This document shows, piece after piece, positions 19,565 to 28,530 of a DNA stretch of 64,000 bases. Made by a program: the position numbers and the translations under genes. This stretch comes from Bog-473 sp963787485 (lineage in GTDB: Bacteria > Actinomycetota > Acidimicrobiia > Acidimicrobiales > RAAP-2): the NCBI GenBank assembly GCA_963787485.1, contig CAWBDF010000007.1, positions 62,001 to 126,000 of the forward strand, given 5' to 3'. The number at the start of each line of letters is the position of its first letter. Positions within the stretch are counted from its first letter, which is position 1. A model generated the notes under the pieces. That model saw only the letters and a list, made by a program, of their open reading frames with translations. It did not search any database and was not told the origin of the DNA.

Positions 19565-21058
19565 TCAGTCCAGCTGGCTAAATATTGTCGACGCGGCGCC
19601 TCCGTCAGCGGCCCACGGAAGCGCGATGACCGCGCCCTTCTCTCGGCTGAAGTCGAGCACGTCGTCGTGGCCGTAGCCGCTCTCCTTGATGCCGGCGAAG
19701 GGGATCTCGTGGCGAGTCTGCAGGTAGGTGTTCGCCCACACGTTGCCCGATTCGATCTCGCGGATGTACCGGTGGATACGGGTGAGGTCGCGGCTCCAGA
19801 CCCCAGACGCCAGACCGAAGCGGCTGTCGTTGGCGAGAGCGATTGCCTCGTCGTCGGTGTCGAAGGGGATGATGGCGCCGACCGGGCCGAAGATCTCCTC
19901 CCGGCAGATGCGCGGAGAGTTGTCCTTGGCCAAGAAGAGAGTCGGCTCGACCCAGTAGCCGCCGGGCCGGTCGGGCACCAGCTCTGGCCCGTAGCGACCG
20001 CCGAAGAGGAGCTCGGTTTCCCGCTTGCCGTCCTCGATGTACCCCACGACCTTGTCGTACTGCTTCTGCGAGATGATGGGGCCCATCGAAGTGCCTGGCT
20101 GCGTCGGATCGCCCACCACGATCGATTTCGCGACCTTCTCGATACGGTCCACGACCTCGTCGAAGATCGTACGTTGCACGAGGATCCGGGATCCGGCGAC
20201 ACAGGCCTGACCGGCGTTGAACCCGTAGATCGAGGCGAGGGTCAGGCCGGGAATGGTGTAGTCGAGATCCGCGTCGTCGAGCACGATGTTGGGCGACTTG
20301 CCGCCGAGCTCGAAGATCGCCGGGGTAAGGGTTTCGGCCCCGGCAGCCTGGATGAGCTTCGCCGTTGGCGACGAGCCCGTCATCGTGACTTTGGCGACGT
20401 CGGGGTTTCGCACCATGGCATCGCCGACGTCACCGAGTCCTGAGACGACGTTCACGGTGCCCGGAGGCAGGATTTCGTTCACGAGCTCGGCGAAGCGCAG
20501 CGCCGAGACGGAGGCTTGATCCGGCGGCTTGACGACCACCGTGTTGCCGGCTGCCAGAGCAGTCGCAACCTTGCTGCTCACCATGCCGAGGGGCATGTTG
20601 AACGGCACAATGGCGGCGATCACCCCATAGGGCTCGCGCAGCGTGAAACCCAGCGTGGTTGGATCGAGGGGGACCGTCCGGCCCCTCGACGCTTCCACCG
20701 TCTGTTGAGCCAGGCGACTCCAGAGCGCCTCCATGCCAGGACCGCACACCATCTTGCTGATTGACAATGGGTTGCCGTTATCGCGCGACTCCAGCTCGGC
20801 CAGTTCGTCTCCGTACTCGAGGAACATGTGGGCGACCCGCTTGAGGTACTCCGTCCGCGCGTCAGGCGACAGCGCCGACCACGCCGGGAAGGCCGCCTTC
20901 GCAGCCGCCACAGCCTCGTTGGCATCAGCACGATCGCTGAGTGGGATCTTGGCCCAGACTTCGCCTGTCGCAGGGTTCACAGTGTCGAGGAGGCCCCCTG
21001 ACGCGGCGGCCTTCACCTCCCCGCCGATCAGGTTCTTGTACTGCACGATTTCAGACAT
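19565..21058 (-). CDS. NAD(P)-dependent aldehyde dehydrogenase
   Basis: A 497-residue member of the classical ALDH superfamily that oxidises an aldehyde to its acid. The Rossmann segment includes EPYGVIAAIVPFNMPLGM (about 142-159). The general base glutamate is in FELGGKSPNIVL (about E250) and the catalytic cysteine in NAGQACVAGSR (about C286). The C-terminus FAGIKESGYGHDDVLDFSRE is complete. It is the first gene of the accessory block after tRNA-Arg. The substrate is not predictable. Confidence 0.93.
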   Translation of the reverse strand: MSEIVQYKNLIGGEVKAAASGGLLDTVNPATGEVWAKIPLSDRADANEAVAAAKAAFPAWSALSPDARTEYLKRVAHMFLEYGDELAELESRDNGNPLSISKMVCGPGMEALWSRLAQQTVEASRGRTVPLDPTTLGFTLREPYGVIAAIVPFNMPLGMVSSKVATALAAGNTVVVKPPDQASVSALRFAELVNEILPPGTVNVVSGLGDVGDAMVRNPDVAKVTMTGSSPTAKLIQAAGAETLTPAIFELGGKSPNIVLDDADLDYTIPGLTLASIYGFNAGQACVAGSRILVQRTIFDEVVDRIEKVAKSIVVGDPTQPGTSMGPIISQKQYDKVVGYIEDGKRETELLFGGRYGPELVPDRPGGYWVEPTLFLAKDNSPRICREEIFGPVGAIIPFDTDDEAIALANDSRFGLASGVWSRDLTRIHRYIREIESGNVWANTYLQTRHEIPFAGIKESGYGHDDVLDFSREKGAVIALPWAADGGAASTIFSQLD

Positions 21059-21153
21059 TCCGACCTCCCCGGGGCCATGGCCACACGAGCCATGGCACTA
21101 CTCGGGATCGTATCGAATCAACTCAGGAGGGAAAGCTCGGCTACGAAAGGTCT

Positions 21154-21237
21154 TTCACTGGGACGAAGGACTGCGGTTACGGCCACGATGACGTGCTGGA
21201 ATACACCCGCGAGAAAACAGCCATTATCGCAACGTAG
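21154..21237 (+). pseudogene. Remnant of a second aldehyde dehydrogenase (C-terminal end only)
   Basis: On the plus strand the frame FTGTKDCGYGHDDVLEYTRE followed by KTAIIAT and a TAG aligns with the last part of the neighbouring ALDH (FAGIKESGYGHDDVLDFSRE, KGAVIAL). It faces the opposite way to that gene and has no upstream ALDH sequence. It is probably the tail of a deleted paralogue. The rest of the 21059-21460 interval shows nothing recognisable. Confidence 0.7.
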
Positions 21238-21460
21238 GTGGTGCCCCATTTCGCACAGCCAAACATGAGCGCCTGGGAGCCATCCGTTCGGGTTTCGGTG
21301 TCGAAGATCCGGATCTGACGCGGTGGTCCTTGTTTTCTTGGTCGCTAGGGCTTGGCCGCCCGGTCCTTCGGCTCGGCCCACACCCGATTGGGCAATGGGT
21401 GGGTCGGAGAAATGCAGTCGTCAGGGTCCCCTTCGAGACCCGAGAAACGCGAGATAGCAT

Positions 21461-21850
21461 CTAAAGCTCGATCGAAACATTCGTCGACTTGACCACGGCG
21501 GCGGCCATCACGCCTGGCGCCAGCCCCATATCGTCCACTGCTTCGCGGCTAACGAGGGCAACGACCCTGAATGGTCCTGCTTGCAATTCGACCTTCGCCA
21601 TGACCTTGTCCTTCACGACCCTGGTGACGATTCCGGTGAAGTGATTGCGAATCGACTCGCTCGCGGCCAGGAGCGGATCGGGGCCCTCATGAAGCGATTG
21701 AGCGAATCGAGCAAGTACCACCCCGTCGATTCGGCGTCTCCCTTTGGCTGTCCGGGTGGCGTCGAGGCTGCCGTTGTCGATCCAGCGCCGGACGGTATCG
21801 CCACTGACACCCAGCAAACCAGCTGCCTCACCCACGCTGTAGTCATCCAT
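21461..21850 (-). CDS. HTH (excisionase/MerR-like) plus TOBE domain molybdate-responsive regulator
   Basis: A 129-residue protein with an N-terminal winged helix-turn-helix (YSVGEAAGLLGVSGDTVRRW, about residues 4-23, then RRRIDG) and a C-terminal TOBE/Mop domain (NHFTGIVTRVVKDKVMAKVE, then FRVVALVSREAVDDMGLAPG and a KSTNVSIEL end), which binds molybdate or tungstate oxyanions. It is transcribed divergently from the mod transporter genes, so it probably senses molybdate and controls them. The family is small compared with ModE and common in actinobacteria. Confidence 0.85.
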   Translation of the reverse strand: MDDYSVGEAAGLLGVSGDTVRRWIDNGSLDATRTAKGRRRIDGVVLARFAQSLHEGPDPLLAASESIRNHFTGIVTRVVKDKVMAKVELQAGPFRVVALVSREAVDDMGLAPGVMAAAVVKSTNVSIEL

Positions 21851-21867
21851 CCCGGGTCATAGCTTAG

Positions 21868-21881
21868 GACGGCTTACCGTC
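21868..21881. promoter_or_regulatory. Short inverted repeat upstream of the HTH-TOBE gene
   Basis: GACGG-CTTA-CCGTC lies 17 bases before the HTH-TOBE start in the divergent intergenic region. It could be an operator for that regulator. Only one copy is seen, so the assignment is weak. Confidence 0.3.
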
Positions 21882-22055
21882 TCGCTCCAACAACTTCGAC
21901 GCCCACCTGCGAAGGCCTCGGGGGACACGCGGCGGCCCTATCGCTGGACGGACGATGCGATTTTGTGTACACGACCCCGCTCCGCGGCCTTGCTGCTACG
22001 AGCCTGCGTCTATCCTTGACGCAGCAGCCGCGTCGCGATCGTCAGGAGCATTCTT

Positions 22056-22376
22056 TTGCCCAAGAAGCTCTCATTTGCCACTCTTCTCGGTGTTGTTCTG
22101 GCTCTTTCTTTCATCGCAGGTTTCGCGGTGTTCGTGCTCTCAGGCGCCACCACGAATAAAGGAACAACCGGCGCCATCGGCGCTGAGAACGCAACGATCG
22201 TGACCGCGGAGAAGACACAGTGCCTGAGGTTTGGCACGTATGCGTCGATAGCAACTCTGCAAAGAGAGGGTTTGCTGACGTTCAAGCCGATCTATAACTC
22301 GGTCGTCTACGTGCCCGGGAAGAACTGCGGGACCATCATCGTCGGCTCCCCGTCATACCAGTCGTCGGGTGGCTGA
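22056..22376 (+). CDS. Small secreted or membrane-anchored protein of unknown function
   Basis: A 106-residue protein from TTG 22056, with a CAGGAG ribosome site 8-10 bases upstream. An N-terminal hydrophobic segment (FATLLGVVLALSFIAGFAVF) serves as signal or anchor. The exported part has two cysteines (TQCLRFG and GKNCGTIIVG) that could form a disulfide. Its first residues (KKLSFA) and 15 bases of DNA match the start of the downstream ModA gene, hinting at a shared 5' segment. I do not recognise the family. It may belong to the mod operon, with 278 bases between them. Confidence 0.6.
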   Translation: MPKKLSFATLLGVVLALSFIAGFAVFVLSGATTNKGTTGAIGAENATIVTAEKTQCLRFGTYASIATLQREGLLTFKPIYNSVVYVPGKNCGTIIVGSPSYQSSGG

Positions 22377-22654
22377 AGCATCCTCACCCACGGCATTGAA
22401 GCCGGTGTCGAGTGAGTGATTCGACTTGGTGCTGTCGAGATGGCTTCGGTCGACGCGCTCCCGGATGGGACGGGTCGGACGGCGGTCCTCCAATGACCCG
22501 GTTTTCCCATTTGAGATTGATTTGTAGCCATATCTGCCCACTTAGTCGCCTGAAGAGCTCTGAAATGCCTTGACCGGACAATCCGCCGCTCTTATATTTC
22601 GGAAGAGTTACCGCCTCCTGGAGCTGGCGCGGCCACTCTCTGAAAGGGACACTC

Positions 22655-24166
22655 GTGTTCAAGAAGCTCTCATTCGCGGGATTCGTAGGCGCAGTAGGTC
22701 TGGTCCTTGCCATCGCCCCTGCTGCTCTGGGGGTTGCTTCTGGCTCGGCATCGGCCCAATCGACGGGCACGACCTTTCTCGCTGCGTCGAACACAGAGCC
22801 GGCGTTTGACTTCATGACCCAGAACTTCATTCAAACCGCCAACGGTGGCCAGAGCGTCACGTTCAGCTTCGGCGGCTCGGGGAAGCTCGCCGGCGAGATA
22901 GATGGCGGCGTTGATTATGCATCGGACGGTACCGGGAACTCACCCCCCGGGTTTGCCCTGCTCGCATCCGCTGACGAGGCAAACGTTGACAACACGATTC
23001 CCGATGGCGCTCCTGCCACGAAGAACAAGGGAGCGGTCCCGAAGAGCAGCGTCGGCAAGTGCATCACCCCGCATTCAACGGCCTACTCCGCGGCAAACGG
23101 CGGCAACAATAACGGCACGTCGTGCCCCGGTATCGGCTCGACTCGGGCGCAATACACGACCGGACGCCTCGTGATCTTCTCCTGTAAGAGTGGCGGGAAG
23201 ACTCTCCCTCCTGCTGACGGTGCTCCGACGTGTGCCGAGCCTGTAAGCGGCTATTTCACCAAGAGCGGGACGACAGCAGCGCCGTCCACCATGCCCCAGG
23301 TGTGGAGTGATCTCCTCGCTCATACCGGGACCTCCGACGGTGGTTCTGCTTCTCAGAATGTTGGTGGCTATCTCGCCATCGCCGATCCGAAGAACGGCTG
23401 GGATTTCGCAGACACCGGCTGCGGCCCGGCGGATGTCGCGCCGAACGCACCGTACGGGCTCGCGGGGATCGAGGCGCTCTACGTCGCAGCCGTCGGCTAC
23501 TACCACGCGCATCCAGACCATGCCCTCGGTTCGACCCCGTCTGACCAGGCATGCGCGGAGATCGACCAGATGACCGGCAAAGGGTCAAGCCTGGACAACT
23601 ACAGCACCGCGAGCCCGTCCTCGGGCGGCCAGAACGGGAACGGGAACTACTCCGACCCCTCGCTACCGATTATTTTCGGCGATAACGTGACCTACACTCA
23701 GGACACGGTCGTCGCTGGCACCTCGCAGATCGCCCTTCTTCCGAAATCATTCGTAATCTCTCCCGCCGGCAACGACACCAACTTCTGGGCCGAGGTTCCA
23801 GAGTGCGGCATCACAAGCGTCGCCCACGCAACCTTGTCGAACGGCTGGACGATCCACATCTCCAACACCGAACCTTGTACGGATGAGGACTACATCGCAG
23901 GAATGCACGACGATGCCGCGGCCAAGATCAGTTCTCACAACTTCGGGAAGGGGCCCGCCGTGAGCCTGACGACCCTGATAGGGCAGCACGGGTACTACCA
24001 GCCGATCAGGCAGTGGGTCGTCGTCGAAAACGACGACGAAGGCCAGAACGCGGCGGCAGCCCTTAAGAGCGCCGACGGCAAGTCTGGACAAGCCTTCATC
24101 CATTATCTGCTTTCTGCAAAGGGACAGGCCGTGATGGTCTCCTTCGGCTATGACCCGATCAGCTAA
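22655..24166 (+). CDS. modA: ModA-like molybdate ABC transporter substrate-binding protein with large insertion
   Basis: A 503-residue exported protein, about twice the length of ModA. A signal peptide (KKLSFAGFVGAVGLVLAIAP to SASAQS) precedes a ModA-like start: TFLAASNTEPAFDFMTQNF, VTFSFGGSGKLAGEI, then ALLASADEANVD. A roughly 200-residue Gly/Ser/Asn-rich segment with several cysteines follows. The ModA-like second lobe then resumes (IIFGDNVTYTQDTVVAGTSQ) and ends GQAFIHYLLSAKGQAVMVSF. The GTG start has AAAGGGA upstream. The genes after it are permease-ATPase-permease, so molybdate or tungstate uptake is the likely role. What the insertion does is unknown. Confidence 0.8.
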   Translation: MFKKLSFAGFVGAVGLVLAIAPAALGVASGSASAQSTGTTFLAASNTEPAFDFMTQNFIQTANGGQSVTFSFGGSGKLAGEIDGGVDYASDGTGNSPPGFALLASADEANVDNTIPDGAPATKNKGAVPKSSVGKCITPHSTAYSAANGGNNNGTSCPGIGSTRAQYTTGRLVIFSCKSGGKTLPPADGAPTCAEPVSGYFTKSGTTAAPSTMPQVWSDLLAHTGTSDGGSASQNVGGYLAIADPKNGWDFADTGCGPADVAPNAPYGLAGIEALYVAAVGYYHAHPDHALGSTPSDQACAEIDQMTGKGSSLDNYSTASPSSGGQNGNGNYSDPSLPIIFGDNVTYTQDTVVAGTSQIALLPKSFVISPAGNDTNFWAEVPECGITSVAHATLSNGWTIHISNTEPCTDEDYIAGMHDDAAAKISSHNFGKGPAVSLTTLIGQHGYYQPIRQWVVVENDDEGQNAAAALKSADGKSGQAFIHYLLSAKGQAVMVSFGYDPIS

Positions 24167-24186
24167 CTGAAGCGCGGACACCGCGC

Positions 24187-24972
24187 ATGAAGCGGAGCCG
24201 CGATTTCGCGCAAACCCTCGGACCTAAGCAGAAGGCCGCCGTCATCGCTGGCGTTGTGCTCGTAGGCTTTGGACTTGGATTCGGGTTCGCCCACCTCATA
24301 TCCGGCTTGATCGCGTACTGGGGAGTTGTCTCCAGTCCGTTCTGGATTTCGCTGCGTGTCGCAGTCCCAGCAACGGTGGTCGCGGGAATTACCGGAGTCG
24401 GCTCTGGGTACGTGCTTGCCAAGGGTCGCTTCCCGGGCCGCGACGTGCTCGAAACCATCGGCAGCCTCCCGATCCTCCTCCCGCCCACGGTCATGGGTTA
24501 CTACCTGCTCCAGGTGCTCTCCCCAGGGACGCGCGTTGGGGGGCTTCTGACGCGCGTCGTCGGGCATGTACTCGTCTACAACGTTGCCGGTTGCATCATT
24601 GTTGCGACGGTGGCCGCTTACCCGTTCTGTTTGCGGGCCGCACGTGCGGCCATCGAAGGGGTCGACCCCGCGCTCGAGCAGGCCGCGCGGGCGATGGGGC
24701 TACCCAATTGGCGGGTCGCGGTGTTGGTGACTCTACCGCTCGCTCGACGCGGGATCGCAGCCGGGGTCACGATCGGAGCCGCCCGCGCCCTCGGTGAATA
24801 CGGAGCCACCCTGATGGTTGGTGGCGATATCAACGGCAAGACGCGCACAATGTCGCTCGCAATCCTCGACTCGTTCACCACGCCTGAGCGGAATGTGATG
24901 ATCCTGATCCTCGTGTTGATGTCGGTCTCGGCGATGACCGGTGTCGGGCTGATGGGCCGAAGCCGAACATGA
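24187..24972 (+). CDS. modB: Molybdate ABC transporter permease, first of two
   Basis: A 261-residue membrane protein with about six helices and a binding-protein-dependent permease signature. The EAA loop EQAARAMGLPNWRVAVLVTL (about 170-189) couples to the ATPase, and LAKGRFPGRDVLETIGSLPI is the ModB-type cytoplasmic segment. It follows modA by 20 bases, and its stop overlaps the modC start (ATGA). It is clearly paralogous to the second permease at 25685. Confidence 0.85.
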   Translation: MKRSRDFAQTLGPKQKAAVIAGVVLVGFGLGFGFAHLISGLIAYWGVVSSPFWISLRVAVPATVVAGITGVGSGYVLAKGRFPGRDVLETIGSLPILLPPTVMGYYLLQVLSPGTRVGGLLTRVVGHVLVYNVAGCIIVATVAAYPFCLRAARAAIEGVDPALEQAARAMGLPNWRVAVLVTLPLARRGIAAGVTIGAARALGEYGATLMVGGDINGKTRTMSLAILDSFTTPERNVMILILVLMSVSAMTGVGLMGRSRT

Positions 24973-25688
24973 CTAATGCGCTCGAGGTCACAGTCACTCG
25001 GCACATTGGGGAATTCGAATTGGACGTGGCCTTCACCGTGGAGTCTGGCATGTCGGTCTTGTTCGGCCCGTCCGGAGCAGGAAAGTCATTGACCTTGGCG
25101 CTCATTGCAGGCCTCATTCGTCCCGACACCGGAACGGTCGTGATCAACGGTCGTTTCGTGACTGACTGTGCTCGCCGTATCTACGTCTCTCCCAAAGGGC
25201 GTCGCCTCGGCATGGTCTTTCAAGATGGCCTGTTGCTGCCGCATCGCTCCGTTCTCGACAACGTAGCCCTGGCTGTGCGCCAGGCCAGCGGCCGCCATGC
25301 ACGACGTGCGATTGCCCACTCGTGGCTTGAGCGGGTTGGGGCAGATGAGCTGGCCGACCGGCGACCGGGCTCACTTTCGGGCGGCCAACGCCAGCGGGTC
25401 GCGCTCGCTCGTGGCCTCGCTGGCGACCCGGCCCTCGTGCTGCTCGACGAGCCGCTCTCATCGCTCGACACCGCGGTGCGCGGTGAGTTGAGAACCCTGA
25501 TCCGCGGTGTGATCGTTTCGTCAGGCATTCCCGCTGTTCTCGTGACGCACGATGCTGAGGAAGCTGAAGAGCTCGGTGACGTTGTCATTGCCTACAACGA
25601 GGGGCGGGTGACCGGGAATCGCATCGTCGATCGACCTGCTTGCCCTGGGCCTCAACGGGAGGCACCGGGGAGCACGGAGTCAGCGTGA
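24969..25688 (+). CDS. modC: Molybdate ABC transporter ATPase
   Basis: A 239-residue ABC ATPase. Walker A FGPSGAGKSLTL (about 32-43), signature LSGGQRQRVALARGLA (about 135-150), Walker B ALVLLDEPLSSLD and the switch histidine VLVTHD are all present. It lacks the C-terminal TOBE domain found in typical ModC, so molybdate sensing may fall to the separate HTH-TOBE protein at 21461. It is translationally coupled on both sides. Confidence 0.88.
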   Translation: MTNALEVTVTRHIGEFELDVAFTVESGMSVLFGPSGAGKSLTLALIAGLIRPDTGTVVINGRFVTDCARRIYVSPKGRRLGMVFQDGLLLPHRSVLDNVALAVRQASGRHARRAIAHSWLERVGADELADRRPGSLSGGQRQRVALARGLAGDPALVLLDEPLSSLDTAVRGELRTLIRGVIVSSGIPAVLVTHDAEEAEELGDVVIAYNEGRVTGNRIVDRPACPGPQREAPGSTESA

Positions 25689-26392
25689 CCGGCCTGGTTC
25701 CTCACTCGTGGCTGAACAGAGTCGGCATACCGCCCTGGGTCTGGAATCCTCTGTCGGTCTCGCTCCATGCAGCCTTTGATGCGACCCTCGTGGTCGCGGT
25801 CGTCGGCATCGCCCTCGGCTATCTCCTCGCAAAAGGTCGCTTTCCTGGACGCGACGCGATTGAGACCGTGTGCAGCCTGCCGATGGCACTCCCACCCACC
25901 GTCGTCGGCTTGTTCCTCCTTACACGGTTGGGAGGGCCAGGACCAATTCGCAACGCGGAGGTCCGCCTCTTCGGCCATCCCCTTACCTTCACGTTCGCGG
26001 GGATCGTCATCGCCCAGATCGTCGAATCGTTCCCATATTGCCTGCGGTTCTCACGAAGCGCGATCTCCGATGTCGATCCCCGATTCGAGCAGGCCGCACG
26101 CGTCATGGGACTGTCCCGATGGCGGACCACGGTCCTCGTGACCCTGCCGATGGCGCGGCGTGGAATCGTTGCAGGAGTTGCGATGGCATTCGGCCGCGCT
26201 CTTGGCGACTTCGGAGCGACCATGATCGTCGGAGGATCAGTGCCAAAGACGACAACGATGCCTATCGCACTCTACAACGCCGTCTTCTTCGGCTCCCACC
26301 ATCAAGCGATGGTTCTGGCACTCGTTCAACTCGGCGTGGCCTTTGCCATCCTCCTCGGCGTTAGCCGCCTCGGCAAGGTCCGACCCTTTTGA
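25685..26392 (+). CDS. Molybdate ABC transporter permease, second of two
   Basis: A protein of about 235 residues starting at GTG 25685, which overlaps the modC stop (GTGA); the open frame extends to 25640 but without ribosome-site support. It has about five or six helices, the EAA loop EQAARVMGLSRWRTTVLVTL and LAKGRFPGRDAIETVCSLPM, both closely matching the first permease. A tandem duplication with ModC between the copies (A-B-C-B') suggests a heterodimeric channel, whereas ModB is normally a homodimer. Confidence 0.85.
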   Translation: MTGLVPHSWLNRVGIPPWVWNPLSVSLHAAFDATLVVAVVGIALGYLLAKGRFPGRDAIETVCSLPMALPPTVVGLFLLTRLGGPGPIRNAEVRLFGHPLTFTFAGIVIAQIVESFPYCLRFSRSAISDVDPRFEQAARVMGLSRWRTTVLVTLPMARRGIVAGVAMAFGRALGDFGATMIVGGSVPKTTTMPIALYNAVFFGSHHQAMVLALVQLGVAFAILLGVSRLGKVRPF

Positions 26393-26673
26393 CATTCGAC
26401 GCAGCGGCGCCCCGAGAGAGGAGATTCTCCGGGAATCAATTGCCAGTCACGGAGGCCCGTTAGCCGGTGGGGTAGTCCTCGTGCTCGGCAGTCGACGGTG
26501 CTCTGCCCGTTGAAGTGGGTAGCGCCTCGTAGCGGTTGAGGTCGGCGAAGACCGGCGTCAAAGACTCGGCGATGCAGGAGGGCATCACCTTGGGCGAGGA
26601 ACCCAAGGTCATCATTGGAGCGAACCTCTCGTCGACGGTCGTCGTGGAATCGATCACTGGGGACCCGACCACG

Positions 26674-28503
26674 TCAACCCAATGCACGGTCCAGGTTGAA
26701 CGCCGCGTTGATCAACGCCAGATGGGTGAGGGCTTGTGGGACGTTTCCCTGTTGCTCTCCGGTCTGGCCGATCTGTTCTGCGTACAATCCGAGGTGATTG
26801 GCGTAGGTGAGCATCTTTTCGAACGCGATCCGTGCTTCATCAAGCCGACCCACGCGAGTCAAGGCCTCGACATACCAGAACGAACACACGGTGAAGGTTC
26901 CTTCCTGGCCGCGGAGGCCGTCCGGACTGGCCTCCGGGTCGTAGCGGTACACCAAGGAATCCGAGACCAAGGTCTTACTCAGCTCGTCCAACGTGGAGAG
27001 CCACTTTGGGTCCGTCGTGGAAATGAACTTGGCGATCGGCAGCATCAGGACCGAGGCATCCAACACGTTGCTGCCTTCGTGCTGAACAAATGCTTGACGC
27101 TCGTCCGACCATCCCGCCTCCATGATGCGGGAATAGATCTGATCCCGGACACGGCACCAATGCGTCTGATCGGCTGGTAGCCCTCGATGAACGGCCATGC
27201 GGATGGCCCGCTCGACAGCTACCCAACACATCAGCCGGGAGTACAAGAATTTTCGGCGGCCGCCTCGGGTCTCCCAGATCCCTTCATCGGGCTGGTCCCA
27301 GTTGTCGCACACCCAATCCGTTCTCGCCCGGACCGCCTCCCACTGGTCGGAGGAGAGCGGTTGCGCCCACTTGTCGTAGAGATAGACCGAGTCCATGAGC
27401 TCGCCATAGATATCAAGTTGCAGCTGATTCGCCGCGTCATTCCCCACCCGCACCGGGGCCGAGCCCCGGAAACCCTCGAGATCTGGCAACTCCCGCTCTG
27501 CCAGGTTCACCCGTCCGTCAATGCCGTACATGACCTGCAGGGGTCCATGTGGGCTCCCGTCGGGAATCGCCCACCGGGTCAAGAAGTCCATGAATGCAGT
27601 CGCTTCGCCCTCGAATCCGAGCTGCAGGAGCGCGTAGACGCAGAATGCAGCGTCCCGTATCCACACGTAGCGATAATCCCAGTTCCGCTCCCCTCCGATC
27701 CGTTCCGGAAGGCTCGTCGTCGGCGCGGCGACGATGGCCCCGGTGGGGGCGTACGTCAACAGCTTGAGCGTCAGCGCGGACCGGTGCACGACCTCGCGCC
27801 AACGTCCCCGATACCGCGAGGCGGAGAGCCAGTTCCACCAGAAGTGCACCGTCGCCATCAACTCGTCGAGGGTCTCCTCCGCGCGGCACACTCGTAGCTC
27901 GCTGGAAGAGCCGACCTGGTCCAAGGAAAAGACGGCAACTCCGCCCTCCTCGAGCGTGAACTCACTGACCGCGTCGCGCTCGTCGAGCACCAAGGGTTCG
28001 GTGGAGCCCAGATAGAGCGACAACTGGGGAGAAGTGAAGAGCACACCATCACGCACCGCCGAGACCTCGTGCGTTCCAGAGCCGTAGTCGAACCGGGGGG
28101 CGGCCCGCATACGAAACGGCATTGTGCCGCGTACGCACTGCACCCGGCGGATCAGGCGCTGCCCATCACCCGTCGGCGGGTCATGAAGCGGCATGAAATC
28201 CTGAATCTCGCCGACTCCTTCTTCGGCGAAGAACCTCGTAATGAGCACATTGGTGTCGGGAAGGTAGAACTGTCTCGTGCGGGCGGGAATCGCAGCCGCC
28301 AGTGCAAAGAAGCCACCCTGACCGGCGTCCAGCAGGGAGCCGAACACGCTGGGCGAGTCGAAGGCGGGGCAGCAAAACCAATCGATGGTCCCGTTAGTCC
28401 CGACGAGTGCGACACTATGGAGATCCCCAATGAGGCCATGCTCGGCGATCGGCAGGTACGGACCCGACAAACCTGGACTAGCGGATGACAACCCGGTCTC
28501 CAC
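26674..28503 (-). CDS. GH15 glucoamylase/trehalase-type glycoside hydrolase
   Basis: A 609-residue protein in the size range of bacterial GH15 enzymes. The N-terminal beta-sandwich starts IAEHGLIGDLHSVALVGTNG and TIDWFCCPAFDSPSVFGSLL, the usual opening of this family. The (alpha/alpha)6 barrel follows with GGERNWDYRYVWIRDAAF and DEGIWETRGG, which holds a catalytic-acid glutamate. GQEGTFTVCSFWYVEAL is near the C-terminus. There is no signal peptide, so it acts inside the cell on maltooligosaccharides or trehalose. The GTG start has little ribosome-site support. Confidence 0.9.
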   Translation of the reverse strand: METGLSSASPGLSGPYLPIAEHGLIGDLHSVALVGTNGTIDWFCCPAFDSPSVFGSLLDAGQGGFFALAAAIPARTRQFYLPDTNVLITRFFAEEGVGEIQDFMPLHDPPTGDGQRLIRRVQCVRGTMPFRMRAAPRFDYGSGTHEVSAVRDGVLFTSPQLSLYLGSTEPLVLDERDAVSEFTLEEGGVAVFSLDQVGSSSELRVCRAEETLDELMATVHFWWNWLSASRYRGRWREVVHRSALTLKLLTYAPTGAIVAAPTTSLPERIGGERNWDYRYVWIRDAAFCVYALLQLGFEGEATAFMDFLTRWAIPDGSPHGPLQVMYGIDGRVNLAERELPDLEGFRGSAPVRVGNDAANQLQLDIYGELMDSVYLYDKWAQPLSSDQWEAVRARTDWVCDNWDQPDEGIWETRGGRRKFLYSRLMCWVAVERAIRMAVHRGLPADQTHWCRVRDQIYSRIMEAGWSDERQAFVQHEGSNVLDASVLMLPIAKFISTTDPKWLSTLDELSKTLVSDSLVYRYDPEASPDGLRGQEGTFTVCSFWYVEALTRVGRLDEARIAFEKMLTYANHLGLYAEQIGQTGEQQGNVPQALTHLALINAAFNLDRALG

Positions 28504-28530
28504 GCCGCGAGAACCAGAAGAGGTCCATAT

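Noticed and set aside
26460..26687. 75-codon minus-strand frame overlapping the end of the GH15 gene
   Set aside because: It could be translationally coupled, but it has no recognisable sequence, no own ribosome site and no hydrophobic or charged pattern typical of small proteins.
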